A stretch of DNA of 64,000 nt from Mucilaginibacter cryoferens (GCF_014205845.1 NZ_JACHCR010000025.1:1-64000); one strand, 5' to 3'. Positions 7,251-16,409 are shown, numbered from the stretch's first letter. Notes: generated by a model not told the origin, from the letters alone. Translations and numbers: made by a program.

Positions 7251-10200
7251 TTAAAATTGAACGGATGCGCCAAATGTGTAAGTACGGTTTTGCGGGTAGC
7301 CGGCAAAGCCATACCAGGCATCGGGCCTGTTGTTAATATCCTGCCTTTCGGGATCGGCACCCTGCTTAAGCGGTGTAAACAATGCCAGGTTATCAACTGA
7401 TGCGAAAATGCGGAGCGATCTCACTCCGCTAATCATCCTTGCCGGGAAGGTATAACCCAACTGTACATTTTTAATGCGCATAAAGCTGGCATTGTACAGG
7501 TGATAGGTTGATTGTACGCTGGTAATTTTAGGATATCCGTAAAAGCCCATGTAAATTTTAGGCATGGTGTTGGATGGGTTTTGAGGCGTCCAACGGTTCA
7601 GCCAATCTGTAGTTGGCGCGGCACCTTGTGCAAATGGATCAACTCCCCATTTGTAGAGGTACAGTTTATTGCCGTATGAGCCATACAATTGTATGGTGGC
7701 ATCAAAATTACCATAAGTAGCACCCATGGTGTAAGAGTATTCAAACTTAGGGTACTGGCCGGGCTGTATGCTGCGGTCTTTGGCATCAACCTTACCATCG
7801 CCATTGATATCTTTATATTTGATATCGCCCGGTGTAGGTACACCGCCCAATGAAGATTGATCTGGTGATTTATCTATCTCTGCCTGGTTTTGGAAAATAC
7901 CATCCATGGTATAAAGGTAAAACGAGTTTATAGGGTACCCGTTTTGCATAATGGTTTGCTGATCGGGGCCGCCAATTTCGGGCGCGCCAAATGATACCAG
8001 TTTGTTGCGGTAAGCCTGGAAATTGGCTGTGGCGTAGTAGGTAAACTTATCTGTAACGCGGTTCTGGTAGTGTAAACTAAACTCCAGCCCCTTGTTGCTT
8101 ACCGCGCCGTTATTTACAATTGGAGCGTTTACGCCCAGCGCCAGCGGCACTTGCGATTGGCGTAAAATATCGTAGGTGTATTTATTAAACCAATCAAACG
8201 TAAAGGTAAGCTTATTGTTAAAGGCCGTAAGGTCGATACCTATATCGGTCATCCTTGTCGATTCCCAGGTAAGGTTTGGATCAACCAGCTGATTGGCCTG
8301 AAAACCGTTTGCAATAGTGCCGTTAAAGGCATAAGTACTTTGCGATAAGGCTGCCTGGTAAGGGTAGGTACCTATATTTTGATTGCCCAGCTTACCCCAT
8401 GACCCGCGGATCTTAAGATCATTTATCCAGGCCACATCTTTCAGAAAACTTTCCTGCGATAAGCGCCATCCGGCCGAAAATGCTTCGTACAATTTCCAGC
8501 GCGAATCTTTAGGTAAGCGCGATGAGCCATCGTACCTTACGCTGGCGCCTAAAAGGTATTTATCATTAAAACTATAATTGGCATTACCATAGTACGAGTT
8601 AACTACCCACTGGGCAGATGTACCTCCGTTGGTTGCCCCGTTTAGCGAACCCGCGTCGATCTCTGATAATTCGTTTGTAGGGTAGTTTGTTCTGAAAGCG
8701 CTTAGATTACTAACATTGTCAACCTCCTGCTGTGCACCACCAAGTATAGTAATATCGTGCCTGCCAAATGATTTATGAAAATTTAACTGACTGTAGGCGG
8801 TAGAGTGAATCTCATCTGCTTCTGTTGAAGTCATTCCCGGCGTGCCTATATCTGCGTTGCGATAGAATGAAAGGTCGCTGTATAAATACTCCGGAACTAC
8901 CGGCTTGAAGGTTTTATTTTTGTCGACATCAAAACTTAATCCGGCGCGGTTTTCCCATTTCAAGGCATCTGTTATCTGTACATCTAACGAAATGTTTCCC
9001 TGCCCATAATAGTTGGGGTTGTGCGTTAATATGGTTGATGTTAACACAGGGTTTTTATTGCCAAGTTCTTTATCGTAAGCTTTTGTTATCCAAAGGCCAT
9101 CGGCTGTTTGGGCCGGGTATAAAGGAGATTGAGCCAGGGTTGAAATGTAAAGGTCTGTAGCGTTATCATTAGGGAATGCCCTATCGCCATAACGCACCTG
9201 GAAGTTTGTACCCAGTGTAACTCTTTTATTCACCTTTGAATTAAGGCCCAGGCTAAGTGTATATTTTTTATAATCAAAGCCTTTCATAGTACCCGGCTGA
9301 TCGGTAAGACCCAAACCCAGGCTGTAAGTTGTATTATCGTTACCACCTGTAAGGTTTAAGTAGTGGTTTTGCACGGTAGCGGTGCTAAACATATCTTTAA
9401 GCCAATCGTGATTAGGATATTTTACCCGATCTGTAGCGTTTTGGTAAAGATTTATCTGGTCTTGTGTGTAAATTGGCGCATTACCGGAATTTGCCTCTGC
9501 TTCGTTTAGCAATGACATATAGGTGGCCGAGTTGGTGATCAGCTTGGGTAGCCTGGTGGGCGTGGCAAAGCCTATATTGTAATTATAAGATAACTGAACG
9601 GCTCCCGCCTTTCCTTTTTTGGTTTTAATAACTACTACGCCATTTGCACCCCTCGAACCATAGATGGTAGCGGCGGCGGCATCTTTCAATACAGTAGCCG
9701 ATTCGATATCGTTTGGATTGATAACACTAAGGTCGCCGGGGAGCCCGTCTACAATTATCAACGGATTGGTACCCGCGCTACTGAACGTACCAACGCCCCT
9801 TATCCGTAGCTGAACATTCTCGTTGCCTGGCTCGCCCGAGTTTTGCACAACCGATAAGCCCGGAAGCTGGCCTTGCAATAACGATGATGGATCGGTTGCA
9901 ACCCTTTTTGTCATTTCGTCGCCTTTTACAGATACGATGGCGCTGGTAAGGGTATGTTTGCTTTGCGTGCTGTAACCTGTTACCACAACCTCGTTTAATG
10001 CCTTTTTATCTTCCAGCAAGGTAACATTGATCTGAGTTTTATCGCCAACAGCTACTTCCTGCTTTATAAAACCAACAAAGCTGAAAACAAGTACGGCACT
10101 TCCATTGGGTACATTAATACTGTATGCACCATCGGTGTTGCTCACCGTGCCAGCCTGGCTACCTTTAACCTGAATGTTTACGCCCGGAAAAGGTAATCCA

Positions 10201-10616
10201 TTACTATCGCTAATCTTACCTTTTATAGTGAGCACACTAACGTTAACAGCCTCGGGCTTTTCTTTTATGGTTATTGTTTTTTTATGGATGAGATAGATCA
10301 ATGGTTGATCTGAAAATATCTTATCCAGAGCCTGCATAACAGTTACGTTTTTTAACGATAATGATATAGGTGCAGCCTTTTTGATAAGGGTGGAGCTATA
10401 AATAAAGTCGTATCCGCTTTGCTGCTGTAAAGTAAAAAGCACATCTTCGAGTGGCACTTTTTGTACTTCAAGGTTTACCTTCTGCGCGTAAGTGGTTGCA
10501 CTAACCTGCATAATAGCCAGCAGGATAAAAGCAAAGGATAGTTTCATTATACGGATAAATTTTAACAGGGCATGATTATGCCGCCTGAACTTTGATTCAG
10601 TAAATATTTTATACAT
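7251..10616 (-). CDS. SusC/RagA TonB-dependent transporter with STN
   Basis: A 1121-residue outer-membrane TonB-dependent transporter. After an extended N-terminus with a signal peptide near residues 24-45 (ending TTYAQ) comes an STN signalling domain (about 48-98), a carboxypeptidase-regulatory-like Ig domain (about 110-195), a TonB box region near NEVVVTGYSTQ, a plug, and a large beta-barrel with an aromatic end (FGASVQF). The STN domain is the hallmark of transporters that signal through FecR to an ECF sigma factor, and both are encoded next to it. It forms a pair with SusD downstream. The start is uncertain: an internal Met at residue 24 (MKLSFAFIL) would give a conventional signal peptide. 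Confidence 0.95.
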   Translation of the reverse strand: MYKIFTESKFRRHNHALLKFIRIMKLSFAFILLAIMQVSATTYAQKVNLEVQKVPLEDVLFTLQQQSGYDFIYSSTLIKKAAPISLSLKNVTVMQALDKIFSDQPLIYLIHKKTITIKEKPEAVNVSVLTIKGKISDSNGLPFPGVNIQVKGSQAGTVSNTDGAYSINVPNGSAVLVFSFVGFIKQEVAVGDKTQINVTLLEDKKALNEVVVTGYSTQSKHTLTSAIVSVKGDEMTKRVATDPSSLLQGQLPGLSVVQNSGEPGNENVQLRIRGVGTFSSAGTNPLIIVDGLPGDLSVINPNDIESATVLKDAAAATIYGSRGANGVVVIKTKKGKAGAVQLSYNYNIGFATPTRLPKLITNSATYMSLLNEAEANSGNAPIYTQDQINLYQNATDRVKYPNHDWLKDMFSTATVQNHYLNLTGGNDNTTYSLGLGLTDQPGTMKGFDYKKYTLSLGLNSKVNKRVTLGTNFQVRYGDRAFPNDNATDLYISTLAQSPLYPAQTADGLWITKAYDKELGNKNPVLTSTILTHNPNYYGQGNISLDVQITDALKWENRAGLSFDVDKNKTFKPVVPEYLYSDLSFYRNADIGTPGMTSTEADEIHSTAYSQLNFHKSFGRHDITILGGAQQEVDNVSNLSAFRTNYPTNELSEIDAGSLNGATNGGTSAQWVVNSYYGNANYSFNDKYLLGASVRYDGSSRLPKDSRWKLYEAFSAGWRLSQESFLKDVAWINDLKIRGSWGKLGNQNIGTYPYQAALSQSTYAFNGTIANGFQANQLVDPNLTWESTRMTDIGIDLTAFNNKLTFTFDWFNKYTYDILRQSQVPLALGVNAPIVNNGAVSNKGLEFSLHYQNRVTDKFTYYATANFQAYRNKLVSFGAPEIGGPDQQTIMQNGYPINSFYLYTMDGIFQNQAEIDKSPDQSSLGGVPTPGDIKYKDINGDGKVDAKDRSIQPGQYPKFEYSYTMGATYGNFDATIQLYGSYGNKLYLYKWGVDPFAQGAAPTTDWLNRWTPQNPSNTMPKIYMGFYGYPKITSVQSTYHLYNASFMRIKNVQLGYTFPARMISGVRSLRIFASVDNLALFTPLKQGADPERQDINNRPDAWYGFAGYPQNRTYTFGASVQF

Positions 10617-10663
10617 TTGAATGTTAGGTTTAATTTATAAAAGGTTGTCTCACAATTGATATA

Positions 10664-10721
10664 GTTACCTGGCTTAGTACCAGGGGCGGTCGAAACGCTC
10701 CTGGTATATTTTTTAGGTAAC
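10664..10721. promoter_or_regulatory. Nested hairpin between fecR and susC
   Basis: TACCAGGGGCG (10678-10688) pairs over 11 bp (one G-T) with CGCTCCTGGTA (10696-10706). An outer pair GTTACCT (10664-10670) and AGGTAAC (10715-10721) flanks it. It lies in the 122-base gap between fecR and susC, and a T-run (10709-10714) follows on the plus strand only. It could attenuate read-through or stabilise mRNA ends. Confidence 0.55.
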
Positions 10722-10738
10722 CGTTATTTAAATAATGG

Positions 10739-11881
10739 TTAATTCATAACGATTATCCTCCTTCCTTCAATTTTAAAATGTATCAATCCGGTTAATTCAA
10801 GGCCATTAAGTAATTCGTTAATGTCTTTACCTTTAGCATAGGTGCCCCCGAAGGTTTTGGTGGGTGGCGTGCCTTTATATTCAACTTCCACATCGTACCA
10901 ACGGGCCACTTTTTTCATAATATCGCCAATGTTATCGTCTCTGAAAATAAAATACCCCATTTTCCAGGCCACGGCCTGGTTAACATTTACAGTTTTGGTT
11001 ATAATTTTATCCTGTTGGGATGATGCAATTCCTTGTTGCCCGGGTATCAGCAAAGCAGATGAATGGCCTTTTGTAAGGCTTACCGAGCCTTCGAGAAGGG
11101 TTGTTTTTACCTCATTATCATCATTATAAGCAGATACATTAAAATGTGTGCCCAATACTTTAACACTTACACCATAGGTGTGTACAATAAAGGGGTGTTG
11201 TTTATTTTTTGCTACTTCAAAATAGGCCTCGCCTTTTAAGGTCACGTTTCTTTCTGCGCCATTAAACGCCACGGGGTAAGTGAGCGACGACTGCGAGTTT
11301 AGCCAAACGTTTGTTCCATCGGGTAGCATAACAGCATATTGGCCGCCCCTGGGTATGGTAATGGTATTTAGCGCGGCTTCGTTTGCTTTTGTATCATCGT
11401 CGGTATAGGCTATTAAACCGTTTTTCAATTTTTTGATCTCGGCTTTACCAGATTTGGCCAATACGCCATTTTTAGCATCGTCCAAAACAATATTAGTCCC
11501 GTTTGATAGGGTTAAAATGGCCGTGTTTTTACCAGGTAGGATAGGCTTATGCAAGTTTTGCCCCACTTTGTTATTAACAATAGTCTGTGCTTTATTTTGT
11601 TTAAAAAACACGATGCCGATGCCGGTTGAGAGGAGTAAGACGGCAGCTGCCCACCACCAGGACGAGTTAAGATGCCTTGTTTTACTGTTGCTTACCGATT
11701 GATTAATACGGCTATATAGGCTTCTTCTTAATACCTGGTCGGTTTTTGATAACCTTATGTTGTGCACATCTTCCTGTAAGTCAAATGCATCCTGATATTC
11801 CATCAGTTGTTTTTCTTCGCCGGGCGTGCAGTGGCCTGATACGAATTTTTCATATAACAATATGTATTCTTCCGGTGTCAT
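10739..11881 (-). CDS. FecR-family anti-sigma factor
   Basis: A 380-residue inner-membrane regulator. The cytoplasmic N-terminus (about 1-70, TPEEYILLYEKFVSGHCTPGEE) should bind the sigma factor. One membrane helix lies near residues 74-94 (WWWAAAVLLLSTGIGIVFF). The periplasmic part has a FecR domain (about 160-270, with TIPRGGQYAVMLPDGTNVWLNS) and a C-terminal DUF4974 domain (about 310-380). In this system a signal from the STN domain of the transporter is passed through FecR to release the sigma factor. It is oriented with susC and susD but divergent from the sigma gene, sharing a 158-base intergenic region with it. Confidence 0.95.
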   Translation of the reverse strand: MTPEEYILLYEKFVSGHCTPGEEKQLMEYQDAFDLQEDVHNIRLSKTDQVLRRSLYSRINQSVSNSKTRHLNSSWWWAAAVLLLSTGIGIVFFKQNKAQTIVNNKVGQNLHKPILPGKNTAILTLSNGTNIVLDDAKNGVLAKSGKAEIKKLKNGLIAYTDDDTKANEAALNTITIPRGGQYAVMLPDGTNVWLNSQSSLTYPVAFNGAERNVTLKGEAYFEVAKNKQHPFIVHTYGVSVKVLGTHFNVSAYNDDNEVKTTLLEGSVSLTKGHSSALLIPGQQGIASSQQDKIITKTVNVNQAVAWKMGYFIFRDDNIGDIMKKVARWYDVEVEYKGTPPTKTFGGTYAKGKDINELLNGLELTGLIHFKIEGRRIIVMN

Positions 11882-12039
11882 TTAATTGGTTGGGGGAAAT
11901 GAGATTTTGCCCTTTAGATATATAGTGTTAAAAAGTTGAGCACAACACACATAGGAAATCAAATATTTTGCAAAAAGAATTTTTATGTATAAATGACATT
12001 TGTAAGTGATATATATTTTCTACTTTTATCGAACCAATT

Positions 12040-12627
12040 ATGGCCAATAAACTTACTGACAATGAATTATGGGACGCCGTTGTCTCAGATAATTCCAGAG
12101 CTTTTGTAGTTCTGTATAACAGGTATTGGCGTAAGCTTTATAAAACAGCCAGTTATTATTTAAAGGATGCTGCTGCGGCCGAAGAAATTACCCACGATGT
12201 TTTTGTGGAGCTATGGCAAAAGAGAAAATCGGTTAATATTTTAAACTTTCAAAGCTATATACGTGCCGCTTCAAGGTACCATGTTTATAAGCAGTTAAAG
12301 GCCGCCCGGGTAAATATTGTTGAGTATATAGATCAGTTTACCGATAAAGATGATCTCGCGGTATTTAACGATAGCGTTGGCAAGCTGAATTATGAAGACC
12401 TGGAGACCAAACTATCTGCAGTACTTCAACAGCTACCTCCACGGTGCCGGCAAATTTTTTGGTTAAGCAGGGTGCAAAATTTAAGTAATGATGAAATTGC
12501 TCAAAAGTTTAATATTTCAAAACGTACGGTAGAAAATCAAATTACTGCTGCCTTAAAACTCCTGAGAACCGAGTACCCGCATTTTAGCGGAGCCGCGATA
12601 TTGTTGATGGTTATTTTAATATCCTGA
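12040..12627 (+). CDS. ECF RNA polymerase sigma factor
   Basis: A 195-residue extracytoplasmic-function sigma factor of the Bacteroidota type paired with FecR. Region 2 spans about residues 10-85 (AFVVLYNRYWRKLYKTASYYLKD, then EEITHDVFVELWQKR). Region 4 is about 130-180, with the helix-turn-helix phrase LSNDEIAQKFNISKRTVENQI. The last dozen residues are hydrophobic (GAAILLMVILIS), as often seen in these sigma factors. It should direct transcription of the neighbouring susCD operon, but it is on the opposite strand from fecR; usually sigma, fecR, susC and susD run in one direction. Confidence 0.95.
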   Translation: MANKLTDNELWDAVVSDNSRAFVVLYNRYWRKLYKTASYYLKDAAAAEEITHDVFVELWQKRKSVNILNFQSYIRAASRYHVYKQLKAARVNIVEYIDQFTDKDDLAVFNDSVGKLNYEDLETKLSAVLQQLPPRCRQIFWLSRVQNLSNDEIAQKFNISKRTVENQITAALKLLRTEYPHFSGAAILLMVILIS

Positions 12628-12672
12628 TCGGTAAGGTAATAGTTATAGCAGAATAAAAAATGTCATTTCAGA

Positions 12673-12750
12673 ACTATTGCAAAGTATCAAATGCCGAACT
12701 TTGCATAGCGGCTATGCAATAGTACATTGTAGCTTTTTGTACCTCGGCAT
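12673..12750. promoter_or_regulatory. Folded leader with alternative stems
   Basis: Several stems compete here. TTGCATAGC (12701-12709) and GCTATGCAA (12711-12719) are a perfect palindrome around one G. ACTATTGCA (12673-12681) can pair with TGCAATAGT (12714-12722), GCAAAGT (12679-12685) with ACTTTGC (12698-12704), and ATGCCGA (12691-12697) with TCGGCAT (12744-12750). The structure ends about 20 bases before the HAD gene. It may be a cis-acting RNA or a palindrome that inserted into an older inverted repeat. Confidence 0.45.
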
Positions 12751-12770
12751 GCTCCAAGCTATACTCTAAG

Positions 12771-13499
12771 ATGAAAAACAACTTCGATACAGAACATCCT
12801 CGATCCGGCCTTAAAAAACATATTTTTTTTGATCTCGATCACACCATCTGGGATTTTGATAAAAATGCGGAGGAGGCTTTGCACGAGCTTTACCAAATTC
12901 ATCAGTTACAGGATATTGGCCTGGAATCGGCCAGTTTGTTTATTGAAACCTATACCCGCAATAATCATCAGCTTTGGGCGCAATATCACGTAGGGAAAAT
13001 TACTAAAGACGAATTGCGCGATGCCCGTTTTAAGCGCACCTTTACAGATCTGGGTTTGCACCCCGATTTAATGCCGGTTGATTTTGAAGATGCTTATGTA
13101 AAACTCTGCCCAACAAAAACAAACCTGTTTCCGCATGCGCACGAAACTTTGGCTTACCTGCAATCAAAATATACCCTGCACCTGATATCTAATGGCTTTA
13201 AAGATTCTACCCGGATAAAGGTGGCGGGCAGCAACCTGGCGCAGTATTTTCAAAACATCATTATATCCGAGGATGTGGGTGTTAATAAACCCGATAAAGC
13301 TATATTTCAACATGCAATTGATTTAGCCGGGGCCGCAACAGTGGAAAGCGTAATGATAGGCGATAGCCTGGAAGCAGATATTTACGGCGCATTGGGTTTT
13401 GGTATGGATGCCATTTATTTTAATCCCTTCAACGCGCCAAAGCCAGCTGATGTGCCAATGCAAATAACGCATTTGAGAGATTTGATGGAGATATTTTGA
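12771..13499 (+). CDS. YjjG-family HAD nucleotidase
   Basis: A 242-residue cytosolic HAD-superfamily phosphatase of the YjjG type (5'-nucleotidase acting on non-canonical pyrimidine nucleotides in characterised members). Motif I is FFDLDHTIWDF, with D21 as nucleophile and D23 as general acid/base. Motif II is LISNGF, and motif IV IGDSLEADIYGA. The region between (about 35-110) is the helical cap. An N-terminal extension of about 15 residues (MKNNFDTEHPRSGLKK) is longer than usual, so a later start is possible, but no in-frame ATG lies before motif I. Upstream DNA can fold strongly. Substrate specificity is inferred from family only. Confidence 0.88.
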   Translation: MKNNFDTEHPRSGLKKHIFFDLDHTIWDFDKNAEEALHELYQIHQLQDIGLESASLFIETYTRNNHQLWAQYHVGKITKDELRDARFKRTFTDLGLHPDLMPVDFEDAYVKLCPTKTNLFPHAHETLAYLQSKYTLHLISNGFKDSTRIKVAGSNLAQYFQNIIISEDVGVNKPDKAIFQHAIDLAGAATVESVMIGDSLEADIYGALGFGMDAIYFNPFNAPKPADVPMQITHLRDLMEIF

Positions 13500-13575
13500 T
13501 GGGATGATAAATACAAAAAAAGAACACAATTGTATTATTTAATGCTACATTGTTTAAAAGCGCTAACTTTAATTT

Positions 13576-14094
13576 ATGAGCATTGCCAAAGAACGCCGGG
13601 CCATTAACGCCGCCCTTGATAGCTACCGCGGACAACTGGATACAATTCCCGACGATAGGTTTACCGAAACCCCGCCTGTAGGAGGCTGGAGCTACGCCGA
13701 GGTTTACAGCCATATATTGCAGGCTACTTTAGGGTCCTCTATCGCGTTGGAAAGGTGCGTGCATGGCAATTGCCCGCCAACTAAGGATGGGCCTACCTGG
13801 GCGGGGCGTATTTTCTTGTTGCTGGGCTGTTTTCCAAAGGTTAATGCACCTGCTGTTGTTAACCAAAAAATGCCTGCCGTTAAGATCAGTAAAGAAGAAG
13901 CCAAAAACATGATCATCAAATGCCGCATGCGTATGGATACTATTACGCCGCTTATTAACGCGTCGTCGGCAGCAAGCAGGTACAAGCATCCAAGGCTGGG
14001 CATGCTTAATGCCAGGCAGTGGTTCAGGTTTATCCGCATACACCTGGAGCATCATTTGAAGCAACTGAACAGGATAAAAATAAATTTACCATAG
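13576..14094 (+). CDS. DinB-like superfamily protein
   Basis: A 172-residue protein with the DinB/YfiT-like four-helix layout. The metal-ligand pattern is one histidine in the second helix (VYSHILQAT, about residue 46) and two near the C-terminus (HLEHHLKQLNRI, about 157-161). The sequence GGWSYAEVYSHIL is characteristic. DinB-fold proteins include metal-dependent thiol transferases and many of unknown function; none can be assigned here. It follows the HAD gene by 76 bases on the same strand. No signal peptide or membrane segment. Confidence 0.8.
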   Translation: MSIAKERRAINAALDSYRGQLDTIPDDRFTETPPVGGWSYAEVYSHILQATLGSSIALERCVHGNCPPTKDGPTWAGRIFLLLGCFPKVNAPAVVNQKMPAVKISKEEAKNMIIKCRMRMDTITPLINASSAASRYKHPRLGMLNARQWFRFIRIHLEHHLKQLNRIKINLP

Positions 14095-14169
14095 TTGTGA
14101 AACCTTTTACATTTAACAGAGTCTTAACAGTATGATAATGTTAGCTTTCTGATATTTGTAAAAATCATA

Positions 14170-14283
14170 ATGATGAATTTTGAGTACGCTTATTTGGTTG
14201 TTATAGCGCTGCTGCTGTTGGTATGCATCTTTTATATCAGCCCTTATGAATTAACCGTTAATGAAGACGAAGACGACGAATAA
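14170..14283 (+). CDS. 37-residue membrane microprotein
   Basis: A very short gene: ATG at 14170 (or the adjacent ATG at 14173) and TAA at 14281-14283. One hydrophobic helix (residues 7-23, AYLVVIALLLLVCIFYI) is followed by SPYELTVNEDEDDE, so the protein is a single-pass membrane peptide with a strongly acidic tail. A TATTTG box-like sequence occurs about 15 bases upstream. It sits alone between the DinB-like gene and the LpxH-like gene, on their strand. Coding status rests on the coherent hydrophobic-plus-acidic design and the clean start and stop; no family is recognised. Confidence 0.55.
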   Translation: MMNFEYAYLVVIALLLLVCIFYISPYELTVNEDEDDE

Positions 14284-14358
14284 TCGTTTGTTTTGTATTT
14301 CTTTAAAAATCAATAACCGGCAAAACCTGCCGACAGAGCAATTAACCCCCTATTTTTA

Positions 14359-15213
14359 ATGGCAAAACGTGAAGTAGATATTGTAGTAATATCGGATGTG
14401 CACCTTGGTACTTATGGGTGTCATTCAAAAGAATTGCTTAAATATTTAAAAAGCATTAAGCCCAAAATATTGATCCTCAACGGCGATATTATCGATATAT
14501 GGCAGTTCAGCAAATCGTATTGGCCAGAGGCGCATATGAAAGTGGTACGCCGTATTCTTAAATTTGTTACGGAGGGCATCCCGGTATATTACCTCACCGG
14601 TAATCACGACGAGATGCTGCGTAAATTTGCCGATTTTGATCTTGGCTCGTTCCAACTGCTCAACAAAGTAGTATTAAATATTGATGGTAAAAAGGCCTGG
14701 ATATTTCATGGTGATGTATTTGACGTTACCATGCAGCACTCCAAATGGCTGGCTAAATTGGGCGCCGTTGGGTACGATACGCTGATACTCATCAATAGTA
14801 TGACCAATTGGCTGTTAACCGCCATGGGCAGGCAAAAAATGAGTTTTTCGCAAAAGGTAAAAGCCAGCTTTAAAGAAGCTGTAAAATTTATTAATCAGTT
14901 TGAGCAAACAGCTGCCGATCTTGCTGTTGATAAAAACTACCAATACGTAATATGCGGCCACATTCACCATGCCGAGATCAGGCAGGTAGAAAACACCGAT
15001 AAAACAGGTTCGGTACTTTACCTAAACTCTGGTGATTGGGTAGAGAGCCTCACCTCGCTCGAATACCAAAACGGTAACTGGACCATCTTTAAATACAACC
15101 CAGATGACTTTAAAACCGACGCCGACGAAGATGATAAAACCGACGCCGAAGACCTGGACGCCAAAATGGATGTAAAAAATCTGTTGAACAGATTTAGGCA
15201 GGAAACGGAATAG
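14359..15213 (+). CDS. LpxH-like UDP-diacylglucosamine hydrolase
   Basis: A 284-residue metallophosphoesterase. The dimetal motifs are all present: SDVHLG (D13, H15), NGDIIDIWQ, GNHDEM, HGDVFD and GHIHHAE. The arrangement and length match the LpxH/LpxH2-like group that cleaves UDP-2,3-diacylglucosamine to lipid X in lipid A synthesis, at the inner face of the cytoplasmic membrane. A C-terminal acidic tail (about 245-272, rich in D, E and K) is not part of the catalytic domain. Proteins of this group in Bacteroidota are often annotated LpxH, but whether this is the main one is not shown. The downstream glycosyltransferase is 200 bases away. Confidence 0.82.
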   Translation: MAKREVDIVVISDVHLGTYGCHSKELLKYLKSIKPKILILNGDIIDIWQFSKSYWPEAHMKVVRRILKFVTEGIPVYYLTGNHDEMLRKFADFDLGSFQLLNKVVLNIDGKKAWIFHGDVFDVTMQHSKWLAKLGAVGYDTLILINSMTNWLLTAMGRQKMSFSQKVKASFKEAVKFINQFEQTAADLAVDKNYQYVICGHIHHAEIRQVENTDKTGSVLYLNSGDWVESLTSLEYQNGNWTIFKYNPDDFKTDADEDDKTDAEDLDAKMDVKNLLNRFRQETE

Positions 15214-15419
15214 GGGAAGTAGCTGGTATCATACTTCTTAGATGCATGATAGCTCCTCTGTTAAAATGTTGCAAAGTATACTTTCAAACAAAGCGCTATT
15301 ACAAATACCGATTTGTTTATTAACTTGACCCCATAATTAAATTAAAGGGCATGGAGAGGGCTACAAAGGGATTATTTGTCTTGATTCCTGGCTCTTAATT
15401 CTTGACTCTTATCTCATAC
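15214..15419. other. Intergenic with repeated-phrase tract
   Basis: No gene. Positions 15379-15416 consist of reiterated short phrases (CTTGATTCCTGGCTCTTAAT then TCTTGACTCTTATCTC) resembling the tract at 33588-33619 and, on the opposite strand, 25361-25385. Confidence 0.5.
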
Positions 15420-16409
15420 ATGAAAATATTGTTTGCCATACAGGGAACCGGCAACGGGCATATAAGCCGGGCCCGCGAAATTGTGCCTTTGTTACAGCAG
15501 TATGGCGAGGTTGACCTGCTGGTGAGTGGCACCGAGGCCGAGGTGTCGTTATCGCAGCCCCTAAAGTACCGGTTTCATGGGGTTAGTTTTGTGTTTGGCA
15601 CCAACGGTGGGGTTGATAACTGGGCAACCTGGAAAATTATGAACCTACGCCAGTTTCAGCACGATTTGCGCCACCTGCCACTAAAGCAGTACGATCTGGT
15701 TATAAATGATTTTGAGCCGGTAAGTGCCTGGGCTTGTAAATTTCAACGGGTGCCGTCGGTATCGTTAAGTCATCAATGTTCATTTGTATCGCCCAATACG
15801 CCCCGACCGGCAAAAAAAGACCCGTTTGCACAGTGGTTGTTAAGAAATTATTCGCCTACCACTTATCATGTTGGGTTTCATTTTGAGCGTTACGATAGTT
15901 TTATAAATACCCCGGTTATCCGTAGCGAAATTCGGCAGATGGAAACCAGTAACCTGGGCCACTACAGCGTTTATTTGCCGGCCTACGATGATAAAACGCT
16001 GTTGAAACACCTGGGCGCTGTAAAAGATGTGAAATGGGAGGTCTTTTCTAAGCGACAGAAAACGCCCTTCCAATCGGGCAATGTGGAGATCTTCCCGGTA
16101 AATAACGAAGCCTTTAATAAAAGCCTGGCCAGCTGCGAAGGTTTGCTTACCGGTGGTGGCTTTGAAGGCCCTGCCGAGGCGTTATTTCTGAAAAAGAAGG
16201 TGATGATGATACCCATGAAAGGGCAGTACGAGCAACAATGCAATGCGTTATCTGCATCAAAATTAGGGGTACCGGTGGTGGCCGAGATCAATGATGCATT
16301 TGGCGGGCATCTAAATAAATGGATCAACGACGATAAAAAGATCATCGTTGATTTTCCGGATGAAACCGCGCAGATAGTTGATAAGCTGGTAAAGCAGTAC
16401 GCGAGGTGA
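15420..16409 (+). CDS. MJ1255-type glycosyltransferase
   Basis: A 329-residue GT-B-like protein of the group often named MJ1255/VC2487 family. It opens with MKILFAIQGTGNGHISRA, the nucleotide-sugar transferase Gly-rich loop. The C-terminal half has LLTGGGFEGPAEALFLKKKV and MIPMKGQYEQQCNA, resembling the donor-binding region of UDP-glycosyltransferases such as MurG. The ATG at 15420 is preferred, because an upstream in-frame start at 15402 would add six residues read from the repeat phrases. No donor or acceptor is known; the group often appears near envelope genes, as with the LpxH-like gene here. No signal peptide. Confidence 0.82.
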   Translation: MKILFAIQGTGNGHISRAREIVPLLQQYGEVDLLVSGTEAEVSLSQPLKYRFHGVSFVFGTNGGVDNWATWKIMNLRQFQHDLRHLPLKQYDLVINDFEPVSAWACKFQRVPSVSLSHQCSFVSPNTPRPAKKDPFAQWLLRNYSPTTYHVGFHFERYDSFINTPVIRSEIRQMETSNLGHYSVYLPAYDDKTLLKHLGAVKDVKWEVFSKRQKTPFQSGNVEIFPVNNEAFNKSLASCEGLLTGGGFEGPAEALFLKKKVMMIPMKGQYEQQCNALSASKLGVPVVAEINDAFGGHLNKWINDDKKIIVDFPDETAQIVDKLVKQYAR

